A DNA stretch of 5,584 nucleotides, from assembly GCA_945870015.1 (NCBI GenBank), contig CAMBQS010000252.1, positions 1 through 5,584 on the forward strand, given 5' to 3'. The DNA is from Desulfocicer vacuolatum DSM 3385 (GTDB lineage Bacteria; Desulfobacterota; Desulfobacteria; Desulfobacterales; SURF-7). A program made the position numbers and the translations under genes. The notes beneath the pieces are model-generated. The model saw only the letters and a list, made by a program, of their open reading frames with translations, was not told the origin of the DNA and made no database searches. Below, piece by piece: positions 1-5,541 of the stretch. Each line of letters starts with the position of its first letter. The first letter of the stretch is position 1.

Positions 1-139
1 GTAAATCAACGCCCTGAAAGTCCCCTGACATAAACAGGGCACCGGCTTGGTTATCCCATTTTGATTTAATCTTGTCAACTGCCGGATGGATAGGTTTGAA
101 TGGAGCCAATGTGCGGACTCGAACCGCAGGCCTGCTCAT
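1..139 (-). CDS. Possible partial minus-strand CDS running out of the left edge, unrecognised
   Basis: The minus strand stays open from an ATG at 139-137 to the window edge, about 46 codons, and no stop is reached. An in-frame TTG at 109-107 is another possible start. The distal part reads like ordinary protein (IKSKWDNQAGALFMSGDFQG), whereas the first dozen or so codons are only a read-through of the tRNA-Thr 3' fragment and are unlikely to be meaningful unless the start was rearranged by integration. No ribosome binding site is evident before either start. I do not recognise a family. An open stretch of this length can occur by chance, so the call rests mainly on the protein-like composition. 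If real, the gene belongs to the flank on the far side of the attachment site from the cassette. Confidence 0.25.
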   Translation of the reverse strand, partial: MSRPAVRVRTLAPFKPIHPAVDKIKSKWDNQAGALFMSGDFQGVDL

Positions 140-149
140 TACGAGTGAG
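101..149 (-). tRNA. 3' part of tRNA-Thr(CGU), positions 28-76; probable attachment-site remnant
   Basis: Read on the minus strand, the segment numbers exactly as tRNA positions 28-76. It has anticodon-stem strands CTCA/TGAG around the loop CTCGTAA with anticodon CGT, a five-base variable loop, a perfect 5-bp T stem (TGCGG/CCGCA) around TTCGAGT, an acceptor 3' strand CATTGGC, discriminator T and an encoded CCA. The conserved G53, T54, T55, C56, A58 and C61 are all present. Upstream of position 28 the similarity stops: position 27 does not pair with 43, no D arm is present, and the expected 5' strand GCCAATG is not found nearby. A tRNA truncated in the anticodon stem with an intact 3' end is typical of the distal att copy left by a tyrosine-recombinase element. 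It cannot make a functional tRNA. Confidence 0.8.
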
Positions 150-186
150 AGCCTTCGAGTTTCCAAAACCCCTCAAAACACTGGAG

Positions 187-215
187 CCCCTTTTAAATAA
201 GGGGTTTTCATTTTT
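187..215 (+). terminator. Factor-independent terminator reading rightward
   Basis: Stem CCCCTT (187-192) pairs with AAGGGG (199-204) around a 6-nt loop and is followed by TTTT, CA and TTTTT. A longer alternative stem pairs AAAACCCCT (165-173) with AGGGGTTTT (200-208). No plus-strand gene is visible to its left, so it may insulate the cassette from transcription entering across the attachment site. The leftward direction lacks a good T tract after the inner stem. Confidence 0.5.
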
Positions 216-262
216 CCGATATTATCCAAGATTCTCCCATTTTAGCACGTTTTAGAATAACT

Positions 263-284
263 TTCTCACACAAATTCTCACACA
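263..284. repeat. Two TTCTCACACA direct repeats, 12-bp period
   Basis: TTCTCACACA occurs at 263-272 and again at 275-284, with a looser TTCACAC echo near 296-302. The pair lies between the tRNA-derived core and the iteron block, about 115 bp from the core. Short direct repeats at this distance are typical of integrase arm-type binding sites, so that is the suggested role. No integrase gene is visible in the window to support it. Confidence 0.45.
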
Positions 285-332
285 GAATAATATGATTCAC
301 ACCTAAATATCAAGCTGGTTTTCAAATTTTAT

Positions 333-357
333 TTGGACGGTTGGACGATTGGACGAT
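333..357 (+). repeat. Tandem iterons, three copies of TTGGACGR with 8-bp period
   Basis: The copies start at 333, 341 and 349 and abut with no spacer; the first ends in G instead of A. An 8-bp period is shorter than a helical turn, so neighbouring copies could not all be bound on the same DNA face. Confidence 0.75.
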
Positions 358-381
358 GATTTTTACAAAACTTTTTTTCAA
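349..381 (+). repeat. Long direct repeat, copy A (iteron plus AT-rich tail)
   Basis: This 33-bp segment begins with TTGGACGATGATTTTTAC and continues through AAAAC, seven T and CAA. It matches copy B at 581-612 except for one T/C difference and one missing T in the T run. The start of the copies is 232 bp apart. Confidence 0.8.
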
Positions 382-518
382 TCATCCGGTTAAGGTTCCC
401 CAATTCCATCATGATACCTTCCTCAAAGATACACCTCCTGAATAAAATCCCGCTAATTTTGGGCCTGAGCATTCCTTTATTTATTTGATTGGCCCATCAT
501 GGACGGTCAAGAAAAATA

Positions 519-571
519 TTGGACGATGGCTATTCTTTTAGAAACAATTGAAATCATTGCATTTGGACGAT
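519..571 (+). repeat. Dispersed single iterons
   Basis: Perfect TTGGACGAT copies stand at 519-527 and 563-571. A degenerate ATGGACGG sits just before them at 499-506 and a weak TTTGATGG echo just after at 573-580. All have the same orientation as the tandem cluster. Confidence 0.65.
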
Positions 572-580
572 GTTTGATGG

Positions 581-612
581 TTGGACGATGATTTTCACAA
601 AACTTTTTTCAA
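581..612 (+). repeat. Long direct repeat, copy B (iteron plus AT-rich tail)
   Basis: This is the second copy of the repeat described at 349-381, beginning TTGGACGATGATTTTCAC and ending in CAA after six T. It opens into the most AT-rich part of the block. The conserved tail after the iteron suggests that the functional unit is longer than the 9-bp core. Confidence 0.8.
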
Positions 613-709
613 AATAATCACCCAAACAATTCCCTAAAATCCTGTTCTATTTTTGTTCGACACAAAATATCGAGTTTTCGGCACTCATTGTCAACCTCTT
701 TTCGGGTAA

Positions 710-768
710 GAAGCCACAATAAAAATCATAAAAAATGAATCTTCTGGTGGTGGCTTCCAGGGATTCAT
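710..768 (+). promoter_or_regulatory. Leader with two mutually exclusive pairings before the ATPase gene
   Basis: One structure pairs ATGAATC (735-741) with GATTCAT (762-768), continued by CTGG (744-747) with CCAG (757-760). The alternative pairs GAAGCCAC (710-717) with GTGGCTTC (750-757) and would break the first. Neither is followed by a terminator T tract. The first hairpin ends only about 10 nt before the ribosome binding site, so any effect would more likely be on translation or mRNA stability. No convincing promoter could be placed in this block. Confidence 0.35.
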
Positions 769-778
769 AAAAAAAGAA

Positions 779-782
779 AGGA
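779..782 (+). promoter_or_regulatory. Ribosome binding site for the ATPase gene
   Basis: AGGA within AAAGGAAATAGGAATT lies 10 nt before the ATG at 793. A second AGGA at 787-790 is too close to that ATG but could serve the in-frame ATG codons at 802 or 808, so the start is uncertain by up to five codons. Confidence 0.55.
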
Positions 783-792
783 AATAGGAATT

Positions 793-2394
793 ATGACAAC
801 AATGCCGATGGATTTTTTTCAGGAACCTTTAGATTTTAAAAAGTTTGATCTTTTTAAAACAGAAAGCGATGAAGCCTTTATTACGTATATGGGCGTCACG
901 TATTCATTGAAGGGTTCAAAGTTTACAAAACTTTTGAATCAGCTCCATTTTGAGCTGACAGATTTTTTCCCCCCCAAAGGAGACATTAAACAGATCGTTG
1001 ATGATTTAGACATCTTCACCAAAATTTTCTGTGCTATCAAACCTATTTTTTATCGGGTTGCGAGACTTGGGGATACTGTTTATATCGATTCCGGTAATGA
1101 ACAATTTGATGTCATCGAAATCTCTGGTGATTCAATAAAGATTGTTACCAATCCGCCTGCAAAATTCATTCGGTCTACAATTGAAAGAAAGATTGGAGCA
1201 CCGGATTTGAAAGCTGTGGCCAAGGATTTGAACCTGTTAAAAAAGTATGTTCCTTTCAAGTCGGAACAAGACTTTGTCCTGTTTGTTTCTTGGCTCTTAT
1301 CCTGCATGAACACCAACGGCGGATACCCGCCGCTTTTCCTGATCGGGGAGCAGGGTTCAGCCAAGAGCACTACGACCGCCTTCATTAAAGACCTTCTGGA
1401 CAACTCAGCGGTTCCCTTGAGAAATCTTTCCAAATCCATGAGAGACCTGATGATAGCGGCCAGCAATGATTATATCCTTTGCTATGACAACATTTCTGAA
1501 ATCACCGACAAGCAATCTGATAGCCTTTGCAAGCTTGCCACCGGAGCCGGTTTTACAACAAGAAAGCTTTATACATCCACCGAGGAGACCCAGTTGACCT
1601 GTAAACGTCCCACAGTCATCAATACCATCAGCTTCATCCCGACACGGCAGGACCTGTTGGATAGATCTGTTATCGTTTTCGTCAACCATATTAAACCTGA
1701 AGAAAGAAAAACCGTTAAAGAGTTGTGGGAATCCTGGCACCAGGACCGGCCCTTAATTTTCGGGGCGTTATGTCACGCGGTTTCTGCAGCCCTTCGGAAT
1801 TATGACAAGGTGAATGAAGAGAACCTTCCCAGGATGGCTGATTTTGCAAAATGGGTTACCGCGGCTGAAGAACAGTTACCCTGGGAGAAAGGCTTGTTCC
1901 TTGAAACCTTGGAGAATTCAAGGATCATGACGGTTGAGGATACGATTGAGGCAGAACCAGTGGCTATGACCATACTAAACCTGATGGCGGATAAGGGCAA
2001 ATGGATTGGAAATGCATCTGAACTTCTGGATGCCCTCGATAACTGTATTGATCAGGCCCGCAACCGATATCCCGGTTGGCCCAAGATCCCAAACCAGTTG
2101 ACCCGTAAAATCGGCAGAGTCTCTGCATTCCTTCGGGAGAAGGGCATCCTCATTGAAAAACGGCATTCCGGTGAGCGGTTTATAGAAATTGTGAACTTGG
2201 CTCACCAGGCCTGTCGGGAGACCATTAAGATGTCTAAACAGGATGGCATGGAATTGGTCCAGGACACCTTTTCTGGAAGCGTTAAGACCCCTGAATATCC
2301 TGTTGAGATCGAACGGGATGAAATTGTGAAAGAGGCCGTTGCCGATAGTGAGACGCTCCTTTCCGGAGCCGCTGTTACCAGCACCGATTTCTAA
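793..2394 (+). CDS. Phage/plasmid-type replicative helicase-like P-loop ATPase
   Basis: This is a cytoplasmic 533-aa P-loop ATPase, probably a DNA helicase or origin-acting motor. An N-terminal region (about 1-150) includes GDTVYIDSGNEQFDVIEI, which resembles the segment preceding the ATPase in phage and integrative-element proteins usually annotated only as ATP-binding protein. Walker A is GEQGSAKST (185-193), with Ala at the usual third Gly, a variant I recall from this family. Walker B is YILCYDN (227-233), a sensor-like N277 follows in PTVINTIS, and an arginine-finger candidate, R291, lies in DLLDRSV. Residues about 390-468, with WIGNASELLDAL and a later GILIEKR strand, resemble the C-terminal winged helix of phage primase-helicases. 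The tail (469-533) is acidic and unrecognised. No TOPRIM or prim-pol primase domain is present. The gene follows the iteron block and leads the operon, which supports a replication role. Direct proof of helicase activity is not visible. Confidence 0.8.
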   Translation: MTTMPMDFFQEPLDFKKFDLFKTESDEAFITYMGVTYSLKGSKFTKLLNQLHFELTDFFPPKGDIKQIVDDLDIFTKIFCAIKPIFYRVARLGDTVYIDSGNEQFDVIEISGDSIKIVTNPPAKFIRSTIERKIGAPDLKAVAKDLNLLKKYVPFKSEQDFVLFVSWLLSCMNTNGGYPPLFLIGEQGSAKSTTTAFIKDLLDNSAVPLRNLSKSMRDLMIAASNDYILCYDNISEITDKQSDSLCKLATGAGFTTRKLYTSTEETQLTCKRPTVINTISFIPTRQDLLDRSVIVFVNHIKPEERKTVKELWESWHQDRPLIFGALCHAVSAALRNYDKVNEENLPRMADFAKWVTAAEEQLPWEKGLFLETLENSRIMTVEDTIEAEPVAMTILNLMADKGKWIGNASELLDALDNCIDQARNRYPGWPKIPNQLTRKIGRVSAFLREKGILIEKRHSGERFIEIVNLAHQACRETIKMSKQDGMELVQDTFSGSVKTPEYPVEIERDEIVKEAVADSETLLSGAAVTSTDF

Positions 2395-2410
2395 ATACGA
2401 AAAGCCCTCT

Positions 2411-2442
2411 GGAGAGCCGGTCTTCAATGGCTGGCTCTCCAT
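2411..2442 (+). promoter_or_regulatory. Intercistronic 13-bp stem-loop
   Basis: TGGAGAGCC (2411-2419) pairs perfectly with GGCTCTCCA (2434-2442). The stem extends inward through two G-U pairs to 13 bp, closing on the loop TTCAAT (2424-2429). No T tract follows, so it is not an ordinary terminator on the plus strand. It lies between the ATPase stop and the ribosome binding site of the fusion gene, where it could mark mRNA processing or adjust relative expression. Confidence 0.6.
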
Positions 2443-2460
2443 GGCACTAACACAAAATGA

Positions 2461-2465
2461 AAGGA
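2461..2465 (+). promoter_or_regulatory. Ribosome binding site that sets the start of the fusion gene
   Basis: AAGGA within ATGAAAGGAAA lies 9 nt before the ATG at 2475. The longer frame beginning at ATG 2457 overlaps this site and has no Shine-Dalgarno sequence of its own, so 2475 is preferred. Confidence 0.7.
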
Positions 2466-2474
2466 AATTTTTAT

Positions 2475-5400
2475 ATGACAATAATTGATGGTCTAAAAAA
2501 AGGCAGACTCGCTCACGGGGACTGCATTGAGGCATTGAAGAAATACCCTGCCAACTGCATAGATCTTACAGTAACCGACCCTCCCTATGGCATTGCCTAT
2601 TACAAATACCAATGGGACAAGGCATTACCGAATATCGAAGCCTGGGTTCAGATCTACCGTGTGATGAAACCCGGAGCCTTTGCACTGATCATGTGCTCTC
2701 CACGCCAGGATGTTTTAAGCCAACAGGTCCTGGTCCTGAAAACTGCGGGGTTTGAAATTGGTTTCACCTCGCTTTACTGGGTTTACAATACCGGGATGCC
2801 AAAAGCTAAAAAGATTCCAACTGCACCAGTGGGCATGTCAGCAACCGCTGATGTTGATCTTGCCTATGCAGGATTTCAGCCGAAGCCGGCGACAGAAGTC
2901 ATCCTGGTGGCTATGAAACCGCTGGATGAAAAATCCTACACAGCCCAGGCGATGAAGGACGGAAAGGGAGCAACCTTCCTTCACCGATGCGCTATCCCGT
3001 GTGTAGATGGGGATAATCTGAACAGTAAATTCATATCAAATCTAATTGTCAGTGACGATGCCCTGGACCCCTTTGGTGGTGAATGTGGGGAAATTGGATG
3101 CAGTGACGGCAAGGGGAACTCATACCGGTTTTCTCTCGATAGCTGGGCTGCCTATACCTTACCGCATCTGATCGTGGCCAAGGCTCCTATCAAGGAAAAA
3201 GATTTCGGTTTAAGCCAGTTGCCTGACAGTAAATTGCTATTCAGGAGACCGGAACAAAAGAGCTATGACGTTCCAATGAAACCCCGTCCGTCATCAAGGA
3301 AAAATACACACCCCATGGTCAAACCGGTAAAATTGATGGCTTACCTGATCGCCCTGGGTTCCCGCCTGGATGATATCGTTTTGGACCCTTTTTGTGGTTC
3401 CGGGACTACCTGTGTGGCATCAATGCTCCTGGGAAGAAGATTTATAGGCATTGAGAAAGAGGTTGAATACCATGACATTGCAAAGGAGCGACTTTCCAAT
3501 ATCACCAGGGCATCCAAACAAGAAACCCCATCTGAGCCGGAATCACCGACTATCATTAGACTATCAGAAATCGAATCCATTACCCTCCGACACCATGACA
3601 ACTCTGTCCTTGACATGGCGGCTATATCAACAGCCATAGACAAAGCTCTTGAGTATCCGGTTCAAGGTGTTAAGACCCTGGGAAATATGGAGACGGACAC
3701 CATCCTGATTCCGGAAATAAGTACAGCATCTCCACCGGCACCCCTGGCAAATTCACTTTATCAGAAAATGATCGAAGGCACTCCAAAAAGAAACCGGACA
3801 AAACAGAATCCCAAGATCATAAGCGTTAGCCGCCGCACGGATATTCCTGCTTTTTATAGTGACTGGTTTTTCAACCGGGTTAAGGAGGGTGTTGCCCTGG
3901 TCAAAAAGAAGGTCGATTCTCCCAAGATCAAGAAAGTGTTCCTGGAGCCGGAGGATGTCCGGTGCTTCGTGTTCTGGACCAAGAATCCGGGGCCGATGCT
4001 GGACCGATTGGATGAGCTTGACGGGTACAAGTATTATTTCCAATTTACCCTGACTCCCTATGGGACGGACATCGAGAAAAATCTCCCGCCGAAGGATGAA
4101 CTGATCGAAACGTTCATCCGGTTGTCGGAACGAATCGGCAAGGAAAAGGTCATCTGGAGGTATGATCCCATCATCCTGACAGACACCATAGACATTGAGT
4201 ACCACAAACAGCATTTCGAAGCCCTGGTGAAACGTCTCCATCGGCACACCGAAAAGTGTGTCATCAGTTTCGTGGAGACCAGGAAAATTCAGAAAGCGGT
4301 CCAGGAAACCATGAAATTAAAAATTATTGATGATGACATGAAGTGGGAACTGGCATCATGGATTCAGTTCATAGCTGAAAGCTACGGCCTGAAGGTTGAA
4401 ACTTGTGCCCAGAAGATCGACTTTTCAGAAATAGGCATCACTCCGGCAAGATGTGTTGATCCCCGTCTTATTGGGTATATAACAGGCTTTCCTGTTAAAA
4501 TTGCCAAGGACACCAAACAGCGAAAAAAATGTGGCTGTGTACCAAGCACCGAAATCGGTACAAACAACACCTGCACCCATGGATGCCTTTACTGTTACGC
4601 TACAAAGGCGGCTGCCCAGGCCAGATTGAATTACCACCAGCATGACTGTGAATCACCTGCCATGACCATAGAAATGGAGGTCAACGGCAAGAAGGAAAAG
4701 GACAATGTTCAGGACTGGGCGGACAAAGGGATCAACATTTCCAAGGGATGCAGTAACAACTGTCGGTACTGCTATGCCAGGGAAGAATCTGTGCGTCGGC
4801 ATGGCAATGTGTATGAAAACTGGCCCAATGAGCAGCTAAATCAAAAAATGATCAAGAAAGGCTGGCGGTTGACTACAAAAAAGCTGATGTTCCCGACAAC
4901 CCATGATATCACCCCCGGCACCTATGATGTCTGTGAATCAGTGTTGAAAAAACTCCTTAAGGCTGGAAATGAAGTCCTGATTGTTTCAAAACCTCGGTTT
5001 GACCTGATCGAGAAGCTTTGCGACGCCCTGGAACCGTACAAGGCCCAGATGATGTTCCGGTTTACCATATCTGCCAGGAACAATGAGATCCTGTCCTTCT
5101 GGGAGCCCAATGCGCCATGCTATGAGGATCGCGTGGATGCCTTGATAATTGCCTCTGCAAAAGGGTTCAGGACATCCGTCAGCATTGAGCCTATGCTGGA
5201 CCCTGCCGACATCAAAGGCCTGGTTGAGGATCTTCGCCCGTTTACCACGGATTCAATGTGGATAGGTCCTGTCAAGATGATCAGGAAGCGCACTCGGATT
5301 GACAGTGAGGAAATTGAGCTGGAAGTAAAAAAGATAGAGGCCGGCCAGACCCCTGAAAAATTGTTGGAAGTTTACAACCTTTACAAGGATGACCCCCTCA

Positions 5401-5489
5401 TCAAGTGGAAGGGCCATTTCAGAAAATTGCTTCGAAAAATTGGGGTTGAGGTTCCCGAGCAGAACGATGACTGGCGGGACAGGCTTTAA
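2475..5489 (+). CDS. Triple fusion: DNA methyltransferase - DUF1848 - radical SAM
   Basis: The 1004-aa cytoplasmic protein has three parts. Residues 1-343 are a SAM-dependent DNA amino-methyltransferase: catalytic TDPPYGIAYY (DPPY 35-38) precedes the SAM site DPFCGSGTT (304-312), which is beta-class order. Such enzymes make N6-methyladenine or N4-methylcytosine, and DPPY slightly favours adenine. The likely target-recognition region is about 140-240. A linker of about 100 residues (345-447), rich in Pro, Ser and Thr, follows. Residues 448-730 match DUF1848 (IISVSRRTDIPAFYSDWF, FVFWTKNP, VIWRYDPIILT, CGC at 686-688, and the cluster C700, C704, C707). Residues 749-1004 resemble COG1533/SplB-like radical SAM proteins, with the CxxxCxxC of C759, C763 and C766 in GCSNNCRYCYA. 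No internal stop or plausible in-frame restart lies at the junctions, so it appears to be one polypeptide, translated from its own binding site 80 bp after the ATPase gene. Domain calls are confident; the joint function, possibly DNA hypermodification or repair, is inferred. Confidence 0.85.
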   Translation: MTIIDGLKKGRLAHGDCIEALKKYPANCIDLTVTDPPYGIAYYKYQWDKALPNIEAWVQIYRVMKPGAFALIMCSPRQDVLSQQVLVLKTAGFEIGFTSLYWVYNTGMPKAKKIPTAPVGMSATADVDLAYAGFQPKPATEVILVAMKPLDEKSYTAQAMKDGKGATFLHRCAIPCVDGDNLNSKFISNLIVSDDALDPFGGECGEIGCSDGKGNSYRFSLDSWAAYTLPHLIVAKAPIKEKDFGLSQLPDSKLLFRRPEQKSYDVPMKPRPSSRKNTHPMVKPVKLMAYLIALGSRLDDIVLDPFCGSGTTCVASMLLGRRFIGIEKEVEYHDIAKERLSNITRASKQETPSEPESPTIIRLSEIESITLRHHDNSVLDMAAISTAIDKALEYPVQGVKTLGNMETDTILIPEISTASPPAPLANSLYQKMIEGTPKRNRTKQNPKIISVSRRTDIPAFYSDWFFNRVKEGVALVKKKVDSPKIKKVFLEPEDVRCFVFWTKNPGPMLDRLDELDGYKYYFQFTLTPYGTDIEKNLPPKDELIETFIRLSERIGKEKVIWRYDPIILTDTIDIEYHKQHFEALVKRLHRHTEKCVISFVETRKIQKAVQETMKLKIIDDDMKWELASWIQFIAESYGLKVETCAQKIDFSEIGITPARCVDPRLIGYITGFPVKIAKDTKQRKKCGCVPSTEIGTNNTCTHGCLYCYATKAAAQARLNYHQHDCESPAMTIEMEVNGKKEKDNVQDWADKGINISKGCSNNCRYCYAREESVRRHGNVYENWPNEQLNQKMIKKGWRLTTKKLMFPTTHDITPGTYDVCESVLKKLLKAGNEVLIVSKPRFDLIEKLCDALEPYKAQMMFRFTISARNNEILSFWEPNAPCYEDRVDALIIASAKGFRTSVSIEPMLDPADIKGLVEDLRPFTTDSMWIGPVKMIRKRTRIDSEEIELEVKKIEAGQTPEKLLEVYNLYKDDPLIKWKGHFRKLLRKIGVEVPEQNDDWRDRL

Positions 5490-5504
5490 CAGGTATGGCT
5501 GAAT

Positions 5505-5540
5505 AAAAAACCGGCAGGCATTCTTCGGGGTGTCTGCCGG
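5505..5540 (-). terminator. Factor-independent terminator reading leftward
   Basis: CCGGCAGGCA (5511-5520) pairs with TGTCTGCCGG (5531-5540), a 10-bp stem with one G-U pair and a 10-nt loop. Read on the minus strand, the stem is followed directly by six T (complement of 5505-5510). On the plus strand no T tract follows, so it mainly serves the convergent gene at the right edge. It may still slow transcription leaving the fusion gene. Confidence 0.8.
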
Positions 5541-5541
5541 G

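Larger units (their letters stand above)
333..640. other. Putative iteron-type replication origin
   Basis: The block carries TTGGACG-type repeats, all in one orientation, at 333-339, 341-349, 349-357, 519-527, 563-571 and 581-589, plus a degenerate copy (ATGGACGG) at 499-506. The first three are spaced exactly 8 bp apart. The last group leads into AT-rich DNA (590-660) that could serve as an unwinding region. The block lies directly upstream of a replicative-helicase-type ATPase gene, as origins often do in phages, satellites and plasmids. No perfect DnaA box is present: TTATCCAAG at 222-230 matches the consensus at 7 of 9 positions. The repeats could instead be operator sites for a regulator of the operon. 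Confidence 0.55.

Noticed and set aside
11..40. GCCCTG/CAGGGC inverted repeat as a terminator
   Set aside because: The arms are only 6 bp, the loop is 18 nt and there is no T tract on either strand.
333..612. CRISPR array
   Set aside because: The repeat unit is only 8-9 bp with irregular spacing, and the long repeats occur twice only, 232 bp apart.
640..735. Sigma-70 type promoter for the operon, such as TTGTCA at 688-693
   Set aside because: No -10-like hexamer lies 16-18 bp downstream; the nearest AT-rich candidate (CACAAT 715-720) is 21 bp away.
735..770. Eleven-codon open frame MNLLVVASRDS as a leader peptide before the ATPase gene
   Set aside because: No Shine-Dalgarno sequence precedes it, and its ends coincide with the inverted repeat ATGAATC/GATTCAT, which explains the start and stop by chance.
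2457..2474. Upstream ATG at 2457 as the start of the fusion gene
   Set aside because: It overlaps the best ribosome binding site (AAGGA 2461-2465), has none of its own, and adds only six residues with no family similarity.
3882..3888. Strong Shine-Dalgarno-like AAGGAGG inside the fusion gene, possibly starting a separate DUF1848-derived protein
   Set aside because: No in-frame ATG or GTG follows at a suitable distance, and the DUF1848 domain begins about 65 bases earlier. The match is explained by the codons for Val-Lys-Glu-Gly.
3451..4053. Short plus-strand frames at 3451-3639 and 3859-4053, and several minus-strand frames across both genes
   Set aside because: They are overlapping frames of the ATPase and fusion genes with no recognisable family, ribosome binding site or independent composition.
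4664..4760. Internal translation restart separating the radical SAM domain from DUF1848
   Set aside because: The in-frame ATG at 4674 has no ribosome binding site upstream, and the frame is continuous through both cysteine clusters.
5490..5540. Plus-strand terminator for the fusion gene
   Set aside because: The stem 5511-5540 is followed by GTCAATCC on the plus strand, with no T tract. The T run is on the minus-strand side.
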